From Nanobdellati archaeon (GTDB taxonomy: Archaea; Aenigmatarchaeota; Aenigmatarchaeia; PWEA01): a DNA stretch of 6,800 nt. How positions within the stretch are numbered: the stretch's first letter is position 1; every line of letters starts with the position of its first letter. The notes below the pieces were generated by a model. That model made no database searches. It saw nothing but the letters and a program-made list of their open reading frames with translations, and was not told the origin of the DNA. The DNA lies in assembly GCA_022257805.1 (NCBI GenBank), contig JAKOPB010000027.1:1-6800 (forward strand), read 5' to 3'. Of this stretch, positions 1 to 5,453 are shown in pieces. The position numbers and the translations under genes were made by a program.

Positions 1-37
1 AGAGCGTGAAAAATCTTCATTTTCATTCATTTTTACC

Positions 38-57
38 TCCACGTGAAATAAGGGGGT
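38..57 (+). repeat. Origin recognition box-like element 1
   Basis: The sequence TCCACGTGAAATAAGGGGGT has a dyad-like CCACGTG core, an A-rich spacer and a G5 string. It matches the element at 111-130 at 18 of 20 positions. The pattern resembles known archaeal ORBs and mini-ORBs (CAGTGGAAAC-type core followed by a G string), which Orc1/Cdc6 binds through its winged-helix and AAA+ domains. The G string points toward orc1. Confidence 0.75.
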
Positions 58-86
58 GTAATTTCGAGCCACGTTTAAGAGAATAT

Positions 87-108
87 CCCGTTTTTACCGA
101 AAACAGGG
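87..108. repeat. Imperfect palindrome between ORB-like elements
   Basis: CCCGTTTT on the left pairs imperfectly with AAAACAGGG on the right, around a short centre near 95-99. It lies between ORB-like elements 1 and 2. It could be a degenerate Orc1 site, an operator or an extrudable structure, and the sequence does not decide between these. Confidence 0.35.
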
Positions 109-110
109 TT

Positions 111-130
111 TCCACCCGAAATAAGGGGGT
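111..130 (+). repeat. Origin recognition box-like element 2
   Basis: TCCACCCGAAATAAGGGGGT is identical to element 1 except for CC in place of GT in the core. It has the same orientation as element 1, and its G string faces the inverted element 3 across a 20-bp AT-rich spacer (131-150). The two G strings face each other, giving an inverted ORB pair around a potential unwinding segment. Confidence 0.75.
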
Positions 131-150
131 ATTTGATATTCATGTTAACC

Positions 151-170
151 ACCCCTTCGTTTCACGTGCA
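151..170 (-). repeat. Origin recognition box-like element 3, inverted
   Basis: On the minus strand this reads TGCACGTGAAACGAAGGGGT, sharing the CACGTGAAA core and the G string with elements 1 and 2. Of the three copies, its AAACGAAGGGG part is closest to the ORB consensus as I recall it from Sulfolobus and haloarchaea. It lies inverted relative to element 2 and immediately left of an AT-rich tract and the putative orc1 promoter, so Orc1 bound here could also influence its own transcription. Confidence 0.75.
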
Positions 171-176
171 AATAAC

Positions 177-185
177 TTTTTATAC
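177..185 (+). promoter_or_regulatory. Putative TATA box for orc1
   Basis: TTTTTATAC sits in an AT-rich tract just right of ORB-like element 3. An archaeal start site about 25 bp downstream would fall near 207-210, giving a leader of about 50 nt before the ATG at 261. The closeness to ORB 3 would permit autoregulation by Orc1. This rests on motif match and position only. Confidence 0.45.
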
Positions 186-216
186 AAACTTAATCAACTT
201 TTTACCACAAAAGTCG

Positions 217-240
217 CTCCCGGTTTGGGGTGTTTGGGAG
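217..240. repeat. Small inverted repeat in the orc1 leader
   Basis: CTCCC at 217-221 and GGGAG at 236-240 could pair across a 14-nt loop in the presumed orc1 mRNA leader. The segment and the next few bases are G-rich (runs at 227-230, 236-238, 247-251). A leader hairpin or a degenerate ORB are both possible, but the stem is only 5 bp. Confidence 0.2.
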
Positions 241-260
241 TGCAGTGGGGGTATTATCAA

Positions 261-1472
261 ATGCAGCAGCAGTCATTGGACAGTATTTTCGACGAATATA
301 TGAAGAAGGAAAGTATCTTTGAGGACAAAGACAAACTATCTACGGGATACAATCCAAAAAATCTTCCACACAGAGACGAAGAAATAAGATCTATTGCTTC
401 CTTACTTGCACCCTCTCTCAAGGGTAACAAACCATCTAATCTGTTCGTGTACGGTAAGACCGGGACAGGAAAGAGTGCAGTTATAAAACGGGTTACTGAA
501 AAACTCAGACAAAAAGGTGAGGAGAACGGCACGGAGGTAAAGATAGTCTATCTGAACTGTAAGCTTAGAAAGGTCGCCGACACCGAGTACAGGCTTGTAG
601 CTGAACTGGCGAGAAAGTTCGGTAAGGATGTTCCTTCAACGGGCCTACCGACGGACGATGTATATGAGAGGTTCTTCGACGCCCTTGATGAGAAAAAGAG
701 AATACTTATTCTTATACTTGATGAGATAGATTCACTTGTCGAAAAGACAGGCGATGAGTTCCTATATAACCTTACAAGGGTCAATGAGGAGCTGAAAAAA
801 TCAAAGCTAAGCCTCGTTGGAATATCCAACGACCTTTCCTTTACAAATGAACTCGACCCGAGGGTGAAGTCAAGCCTCTCGGAGGAAGAGATCCTTTTCA
901 GTCCCTACAACGCCTCCCAGCTTAAGGACATACTTCAGACGAGAGCCGACGAGGCGTTCCACGAAGATGTTATAGAACAGGGCGTTGTACAGAAGTGTGC
1001 CGCACTTGCTGCACAGGAACATGGAGATGCAAGGAGAGCCATAGATCTGATAAGAGTTTCAGGAGAACTTGCCGAGCGCTCTGATGCAACACAGGTTCGA
1101 AACGAACACGTGGACAGGGCTGAAAACGAGATAGATAGGAACAAGGTTCTCGAGGTAGTGGAAAGCCAGCCAAGACAGTCCCAGGCGGTTCTTTGGTCTA
1201 TAATAAGTCTATACGAGGACAGAGAGGAGATGATACAGACAGGTGATGTACACTCCCTTTACGAACAGGTCTGTGAAACCTCTGGTCTTGATCCTCTGAC
1301 ACAGAGACGCGTATCCGATCTAATTTCGGAGTTGGATATGCTGGGGATAATACAGGCCAAGGTAACATCAAAGGGAAGGTACGGAAGAACGAGGTTGATA
1401 AAACCCGCCGTTTCTACAAACGTCAAAAACCAGGTAAAAAACCTTCTGAAAGAAAAGTACTATTTTGGTTGA
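261..1472 (+). CDS. orc1: Orc1/Cdc6 replication initiator (AAA+ ATPase)
   Basis: This is the archaeal initiator that binds ORBs at the origin and promotes MCM helicase loading in an ATP-dependent way. Numbering from the ATG at 261 (403 aa, the usual length): the N-terminus has the family-like SIFDEYMKKESIF stretch; Walker A GKTGTGKS is at 65-72; Walker B DEID is at 154-157; sensor 1 GISND is at 187-191; the sensor 2 region GDARRA is at 255-260. A C-terminal winged-helix domain covers about 295-403, with a basic wing KGRYGRTRLI at 371-380 that should contact ORB DNA. All ATPase motifs are intact. I chose ATG 261 because homology starts there and a GGGGGT lies about 9 nt upstream; GTG 240 is an alternative. 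The frame stays open upstream to position 6, but that part crosses the ORB-like repeats. The gene is followed after 4 nt by a small gene and then by the DP1 homologue. Confidence 0.96.
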   Translation: MQQQSLDSIFDEYMKKESIFEDKDKLSTGYNPKNLPHRDEEIRSIASLLAPSLKGNKPSNLFVYGKTGTGKSAVIKRVTEKLRQKGEENGTEVKIVYLNCKLRKVADTEYRLVAELARKFGKDVPSTGLPTDDVYERFFDALDEKKRILILILDEIDSLVEKTGDEFLYNLTRVNEELKKSKLSLVGISNDLSFTNELDPRVKSSLSEEEILFSPYNASQLKDILQTRADEAFHEDVIEQGVVQKCAALAAQEHGDARRAIDLIRVSGELAERSDATQVRNEHVDRAENEIDRNKVLEVVESQPRQSQAVLWSIISLYEDREEMIQTGDVHSLYEQVCETSGLDPLTQRRVSDLISELDMLGIIQAKVTSKGRYGRTRLIKPAVSTNVKNQVKNLLKEKYYFG

Positions 1473-1476
1473 TTTT

Positions 1477-1623
1477 ATGAAAAAAATGGTCCTAAAGGAA
1501 TGGGAAGACCGTGGTATTTCCAAGGTCAAAGTGTCTTTTATGAAAGAAGACGAAGGAATGAAGGAAGCCATAATTCCCAAGAAAAAATTAGGAAAATTTA
1601 TAACAGAAAATGAATGGTTCTGA
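1477..1623 (+). CDS. Small protein of unknown function (48 aa) between orc1 and DP1
   Basis: I do not recognise this protein. The frame opens 4 nt after the orc1 stop with ATG 1477, preceded by a Shine-Dalgarno-like GTTGAT at 1468-1473. It closes with TGA at 1621-1623, sharing one base with the next ATG (TGATG), a typical translational-coupling junction. The product is highly charged and Lys-rich, without Cys and without a signal peptide or membrane segment. It contains alternating hydrophobic stretches (KVKVSF at 16-21, EAIIP at 30-34, KLGKFI at 37-42) that could form short beta strands. A start at the second Met (1486) is possible. Fitting exactly between two replication genes favours a real gene, but at 48 codons chance cannot be excluded. 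Its 3' end also contains a TATA-like sequence that could serve the DP1 gene. Confidence 0.6.
   Translation: MKKMVLKEWEDRGISKVKVSFMKEDEGMKEAIIPKKKLGKFITENEWF
1597..1602 (+). promoter_or_regulatory. Possible internal TATA box for the DP1 homologue
   Basis: TTTATA at 1597-1602, inside the small gene's 3' end, is centred about 24 bp before the ATG at 1623. Archaeal TATA boxes sit about 25 bp before the transcription start, so it could drive a leaderless DP1 transcript in addition to read-through from orc1. It is a short motif in AT-rich sequence, so support is modest. Confidence 0.3.
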
Positions 1624-2633
1624 TGAAGCTCGTAGAGGAGTTCCTCGAGAGGGGAAAGCTGTTAAGTCCAGGGATTGTTGAAGAACTCAAACAAATGGAA
1701 GAAGGCGAACTTGAAACTCTTTTCGACGACGAGGATCTTGTTATAGGCGAGGACAGTTTGAAAAAACTGAGGGTTCCAAAACCCGATATAGTACGGTTCG
1801 AAGAGAGGGAGGGCGACGAGATACACGTTTCTGATTTTACAGAGTTCTATCTCAACAGGTTTGAGTTTCTGAAAGAGGAGGTTAAAAAAAGACTTGATGG
1901 GGAGGATATATCTTCTATAAACAACCTTTCGTCAGGTACTTCGTCGATTATAGGTATGGTTAGAAAGGTTGAAGACGGAGAGATTATAGTTGAGGACAAG
2001 ACAGGCGAACTGAAGCTCAAGACAGACGAACGTTTTTTGGAGGACGAAGTAGTGGGTGTCAAGGGCAACGTCATAAAAAACAAGGAGGCTGCAATGGACC
2101 CCAGAAAGATAATATATCCCGACGTGCCTCTCGGAAAGGAGGTGAGGACCCTGGAGGAGGACCTTGTCGCGCTCTTCGTTTCGGATATCAACGACGATGT
2201 GAAAAAATTTATAGAGGACAGAAAACCTGACTATGTTTTCTGTGCATCGGAGCTCGACGGAGAAACAGACAGGGCTGTTCACATATCTTCTGAACCCGGA
2301 GAGCTCTCCGACGTAGACCCCGTTAGGTGCAGGCTGGGTGATATAATGGTTCTGGTGCACAACGGCAGATCCGTGGACAAGGCAGAGGATAAGCTGGATG
2401 TTGACAGGAAGGACGCCATGGTCTCACTTCTGAAAAAGAGACATCTTGACCCGGTAGAGATGCACTCGTTAAGGGACCGGTATTTCCTCAGAGAGGTTCC
2501 AGATATAGTTCATGTTTCAGGGAAGGAGAAGGTCGCCACAAACTACAAGGGCGTTACCCTGCTTTCAACAACAGAAGATGAAGCATTTACTGTAAACCTG
2601 AGGACAAGGGAATTTAAAGAAGTCAAACCATGA
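1623..2633 (+). CDS. DP1-like PolD small subunit, catalytically degenerate
   Basis: This is a homologue of DP1, the small subunit of archaeal DNA polymerase D and relative of eukaryotic polymerase B-subunits. Numbering from ATG 1623 (336 aa): an N-terminal helical domain (MKLVEEFLERGKLLSPG) is followed by the DP1-like segment SDFTEFYLNRFEFLKEEV at about 70-87, an OB fold at about 105-155, a YPDVP linker at 165-169, and a phosphoesterase fold to the end. Nuclease residues of normal DP1 are replaced: DIH reads DIN (188-190), GDxVDG reads SELDG (209-213), the GNHD region is missing, YHGRS reads HNGRS (246-250), and the GHVH after EVPDI reads SGKEK (299-303). The 3'-5' exonuclease is therefore probably dead and the protein structural. 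It is shorter than the active DP1s I recall (about 450-600 aa or more). Start: ATG 1623 couples to the preceding stop; ATG 1614 is the alternative. I infer that its partner is the PolB encoded next. Confidence 0.88.
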   Translation: MKLVEEFLERGKLLSPGIVEELKQMEEGELETLFDDEDLVIGEDSLKKLRVPKPDIVRFEEREGDEIHVSDFTEFYLNRFEFLKEEVKKRLDGEDISSINNLSSGTSSIIGMVRKVEDGEIIVEDKTGELKLKTDERFLEDEVVGVKGNVIKNKEAAMDPRKIIYPDVPLGKEVRTLEEDLVALFVSDINDDVKKFIEDRKPDYVFCASELDGETDRAVHISSEPGELSDVDPVRCRLGDIMVLVHNGRSVDKAEDKLDVDRKDAMVSLLKKRHLDPVEMHSLRDRYFLREVPDIVHVSGKEKVATNYKGVTLLSTTEDEAFTVNLRTREFKEVKP

Positions 2634-2667
2634 CCCCAAAGTATTTACAGAAGAACATCTGTTTTCG

Positions 2668-2699
2668 TATATTAATTTCAGTCAAGAAATGTATTTTAT
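2668..2699 (+). promoter_or_regulatory. Promoter elements for polB in the 90-bp gap
   Basis: The gap 2634-2723 holds two TATA-like sequences, TATATTAA at 2668-2675 and TATTTTAT at 2692-2699. The second is preceded by a purine-rich AAGAAA (possible BRE) and is centred about 28 bp before the ATG at 2724, the geometry of a leaderless or near-leaderless archaeal transcript. The first would give a leader of about 25 nt. The polymerase gene can thus probably be transcribed independently of orc1 and DP1. I see no clear terminator after the DP1 gene. Confidence 0.45.
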
Positions 2700-2714
2700 T
2701 GTGGAAGAAGAATT

Positions 2715-2720
2715 GTTGAT
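2715..2720 (+). promoter_or_regulatory. Weak Shine-Dalgarno-like site for polB
   Basis: GTTGAT lies 3 nt before the polB ATG. It differs by one base from GGTGAT, the 3' part of the archaeal Shine-Dalgarno GGAGGTGAT, and the spacing is right. The same GTTGAT-N3-ATG arrangement precedes the small gene at 1477. Confidence 0.3.
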
Positions 2721-2723
2721 AAC

Positions 2724-5453
2724 ATGAAGGTTCAAATCCTCGACGTGGACTATAAGATGGTCAACGACCACCCGGTTATACGTATATTTGGTAAGAACGA
2801 GAAGGGGGAAAACGTCTGTGTCCTCGAGGATGATTTCAGACCTTACTTCTACTGTCTCCCAGAAGACAGAGATGGTTCAAAGGACGAGATCGTCGATCTA
2901 ATAGAGGAGGAGTTCTCCGGGGCCGTTGAAAAGATCGAGGAGGTAGAGAGATACCTTCCTCTTTCCTACGATCCCGAAAAGAAAAAACTTCTGAAGATAG
3001 TTCTCAGAAGTCCGCCGACCGTTCGCAAGATGAGAGAGTATCTAAGGGGCAGAGGTCCTGTGAAAAATCTATACGAAACCGACATACTCTTCAAGTACAG
3101 GTACATGATAGACAACGACATAGGAGGCATGCGCTGGATAGAGGTCGACGGTAACTACGTAGACACGGATGTGGTTGATAGCAAGGCCATACAGGCAGAG
3201 AACGTGAAGCCGCTGGATATGAAGAAGAACGTGGATCTGCGGTACCTCTCCTTCGATATAGAGTGTATAGCACAGGAGGAAGGTAGGATGGTAGAAGCCG
3301 AGAAGGATCCCATAGTCCTTATCTCTTGCTCCTTCAAACCCGATTACAAGGATCAGAAAAACCTTGTTCTTGTTGCAAAGCCCGGGAACACCACAGGCAA
3401 GCATTTTTCAGACGAGAAGGAGATGCTGGAGGAGTTTCTTGATATAGTCGAGGACTTCGACCCCGATGTGATAACAGGATACAACGTTGAGGACTTCGAC
3501 CTCTCGTACCTTCTTACCCGGCTCGACAAACATGACTTGAAAAAGAACTTTGGGAGGTGCAACAAGAACGTTTACTCCAACAAGTACGGAAACAGCACCG
3601 ACGTGAAGATGGTAGGAAGGGTCGTTGCGGACCCGTATACGATACTTAAAAAAGACGTATATCACCGGATGATGCGCTACGATCTTGACAGCGTTGCCGA
3701 GGAGCTTCTTGGTGAAGGCAAGGAGGACGTGAAGTACGAAGAGATGAAGGAACTGTGGAACTCCTCGGGAAAAAAGCTACAGGAGTTCGTCGACTACTGT
3801 GAAAAGGACGCGGAGCTGGCGCTACGGCTTCTCCTGGAGCAAAACCTTCTGGACAAGTTCTTCGAGCTTGCCAAGACCTCCAGACTCGTGCTTGGAGACT
3901 GCTTCGGTGGTCAGACTCTGAGGGTCAGCAACATGCTACTCTACGAGTTCAAACAGAGGGACTTTGTCTTCCCCGAGAAACCGACCGACAGTGAGATGGA
4001 AAGAAGAAACAAAAAGAGAAAGGAAGAAGCACTGAAGGGAGGACTGGTTCTGGAACCCGACAAGGGACTCCACACCGACTCCTGTATAGCAGTTCTCGAC
4101 TTCAAGTCCCTGTATCCGTCGATAATGAGTACCTATAATATATGTCCGTCCACGCTACTTGAGGGTGAACCCGAGGAGCACGATCTCGACGAAGAAGACG
4201 TACATGAGGCACCCTCGGGAGGATACTTCGTCAAAAGAGACATAAGAAAAGGAATACTTGCGAAGACGGTCGAGGATCTGATAGACGCCAGATCCGAGGT
4301 AAAGAAGGAGATGAACGAGGTCAAGGACGACGAGGAAGAGTACAACAGGCTTGATGCAAAACAGCTCGCTGTTAAGATAATGACAAACAGCTTCTACGGT
4401 TACACCGGTTACTACAGGACGAGGCTGTACAGGCTGGAGATAGCCAACGCGATAACCGCCTGGGGCAGAGAGACTATCGAAAAAACCAGGGACATGATAG
4501 AGGACAAGTACGGATACAGGACGGTCTACGGCGACACGGACTCGGTGATGATAGACTCTGAAACAAAGAACCTCGACGAGGCACACGAGATCTCCGAGGA
4601 GCTGTCGCAGTTCATAACCGACGAGCTTCCGGGTAGACTTATACTCGAGCCCGAGAAGATATACCGTTCGTTCCTCATACTGACAAAGAAAAGGTACGCA
4701 GGATGGTCCTTCGAGAGAAGCAACGGCGACTGGGAGGAGGGGATGGATATGAAGGGCATAGAGACAGTTAGAAGGGACTGGCCTCCTATAGTTTCGGACA
4801 CCATGGAAAAGGTAATAGATATAATACTCAAAGAGGGCGACATCAACAAGGCAATAGGTCATGTAAAGGAAATTATAGATAAAATAGAGGGCAGAGAGGT
4901 TCCTCTGGAAGATTTACAGGTTGTAAAATCAATAACCAAAAAAATAGAAAACTACGATGGCGTGCTGCCACACATAGAGCTTGCCAAGAAGATGAAGAAC
5001 AGAGACCCGTCAGATGCACCAACGCCGGGGCAGAGGATACCCTACATCATAATAGAGGGCAACCAGATGCTTTCGAAGAGGGTGGAACATCCCGACTACA
5101 TAAGAGAGAATAAACTTAAGGTCGACACAGAATACTACATCAACTCACAGCTTCTACCACCTCTGGAAAGAATTTTCAATGTAATAGGTGTGGACAAGCA
5201 AGAGCTTCTTGGAGACGGAAGACAGGCCACCATGGATGAGATAGTCAACGGAAACTCTGTAAACAGGGACAGGGACGTTTCGGTCAGCAAGGACCCGAGG
5301 AACACCACGGTGGATGAACTCAACGGTTTCCAGTGCGAGGACTGCAACAAGCATTTTAGAAGGGTTCCTCTCAAAGGAAGATGCTCATGTGGCGGGGATA
5401 TATACTGTGTAGGAAACGGATCAATAGGAAAGAAAGTGAAATCGGATGATTGA
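2724..5453 (+). CDS. polB: Family B DNA polymerase with C-terminal DP2-like zinc ribbon
   Basis: This is a replicative-type B-family DNA polymerase with 3'-5' proofreading, 909 aa against roughly 770-800 for intein-free archaeal PolB. Exonuclease: Exo I FDIE (177-180), Exo II YNVEDFD (253-259), Exo III YCEKD (358-362). Polymerase: motif A DFKSLYPSI (459-467), motif B KIMTNSFYG (551-559), motif C YGDTDS (602-607), KKRYAG (655-660). All catalytic acidic residues are present, so both activities should work. I see no intein. GRQATMDEI at 832-840 sits where other archaeal PolBs end in a PCNA-binding PIP box (RQxxLxxW type) but lacks the aromatic anchor. Beyond it come a polar linker and a zinc ribbon (C871, C874, C887, C889) with FRRVPLKGRC at 878-887, resembling the DP1-binding end of PolD large subunit DP2. 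The gene follows a degenerate DP1 and overlaps the PAP2 gene. I infer a PolB/B-subunit heterodimer. Confidence 0.96.
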   Translation: MKVQILDVDYKMVNDHPVIRIFGKNEKGENVCVLEDDFRPYFYCLPEDRDGSKDEIVDLIEEEFSGAVEKIEEVERYLPLSYDPEKKKLLKIVLRSPPTVRKMREYLRGRGPVKNLYETDILFKYRYMIDNDIGGMRWIEVDGNYVDTDVVDSKAIQAENVKPLDMKKNVDLRYLSFDIECIAQEEGRMVEAEKDPIVLISCSFKPDYKDQKNLVLVAKPGNTTGKHFSDEKEMLEEFLDIVEDFDPDVITGYNVEDFDLSYLLTRLDKHDLKKNFGRCNKNVYSNKYGNSTDVKMVGRVVADPYTILKKDVYHRMMRYDLDSVAEELLGEGKEDVKYEEMKELWNSSGKKLQEFVDYCEKDAELALRLLLEQNLLDKFFELAKTSRLVLGDCFGGQTLRVSNMLLYEFKQRDFVFPEKPTDSEMERRNKKRKEEALKGGLVLEPDKGLHTDSCIAVLDFKSLYPSIMSTYNICPSTLLEGEPEEHDLDEEDVHEAPSGGYFVKRDIRKGILAKTVEDLIDARSEVKKEMNEVKDDEEEYNRLDAKQLAVKIMTNSFYGYTGYYRTRLYRLEIANAITAWGRETIEKTRDMIEDKYGYRTVYGDTDSVMIDSETKNLDEAHEISEELSQFITDELPGRLILEPEKIYRSFLILTKKRYAGWSFERSNGDWEEGMDMKGIETVRRDWPPIVSDTMEKVIDIILKEGDINKAIGHVKEIIDKIEGREVPLEDLQVVKSITKKIENYDGVLPHIELAKKMKNRDPSDAPTPGQRIPYIIIEGNQMLSKRVEHPDYIRENKLKVDTEYYINSQLLPPLERIFNVIGVDKQELLGDGRQATMDEIVNGNSVNRDRDVSVSKDPRNTTVDELNGFQCEDCNKHFRRVPLKGRCSCGGDIYCVGNGSIGKKVKSDD
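5334..5450 (+). other. DP2-like zinc ribbon at the PolB C-terminus
   Basis: Residues 871-909 of PolB start with C871-x2-C874, then HFRRVPLKGRC (877-887), C889-GG, and end with a GNGSIGKKV stretch. From memory, the final zinc ribbon of PolD DP2 has a C-x2-C, RR-P-L-x-GKCP-x-CGG, S-x-G-x-I/V-x-KY pattern, so the order and spacing of key residues agree over about 35 residues. Differences: the second knuckle is C-x-C rather than C-x2-C, a fifth Cys (C895) follows, and the long helical DP2 tail is missing. The protein ends 7 residues after G902. Homology is likely but short. Confidence 0.65.

Larger units (their letters stand above)
1..260. other. Candidate replication origin (oriC) upstream of orc1
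   Basis: This is the non-coding stretch before the Orc1/Cdc6 gene. It holds three copies of a 20-bp element ending in a G run (38-57, 111-130, and 151-170 inverted), a palindrome at 87-108, AT-rich tracts at 131-149 and 171-207, and a TATA element near 179-184. Archaeal origins typically sit beside an orc1/cdc6 gene and carry ORBs with a short dyad followed by a G string, flanking an AT-rich unwinding element. The layout here agrees. A long open frame crosses the region in phase with orc1, but its translation shows no similarity to Orc1 and it runs through the repeats, so I treat it as non-coding. Origin activity is inferred from these features. Part of the origin may lie left of the window. 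Confidence 0.75.

Noticed and set aside
224..252. G-quadruplex or fourth ORB in the orc1 leader
   Set aside because: Only three G runs of three or more are present, and the GTGCAGTGGGGGT segment lacks the A-rich spacer between core and G string seen in the other ORB-like elements.
6..260. In-frame 85-codon N-terminal extension of Orc1
   Set aside because: The translation has no resemblance to Orc1/Cdc6, crosses all three ORB-like repeats and the TATA element, and would make the protein about 85 residues longer than usual.
1932..2360. Minus-strand open frame inside the DP1-like gene
   Set aside because: It overlaps clear DP1 sequence, has no recognisable domain, and looks like a codon-bias shadow.
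4155..4862. Long open frame on the minus strand inside polB (235 codons)
   Set aside because: It is antisense to conserved polymerase motifs B and C; its translation is rich in Val, Leu and Tyr as expected from reading acidic Arg-rich codons backwards, and shows no known domain.
2724..5453. Intein in PolB
   Set aside because: Motifs A, B and C are each uninterrupted and evenly spaced, with no splicing-domain sequence between them.
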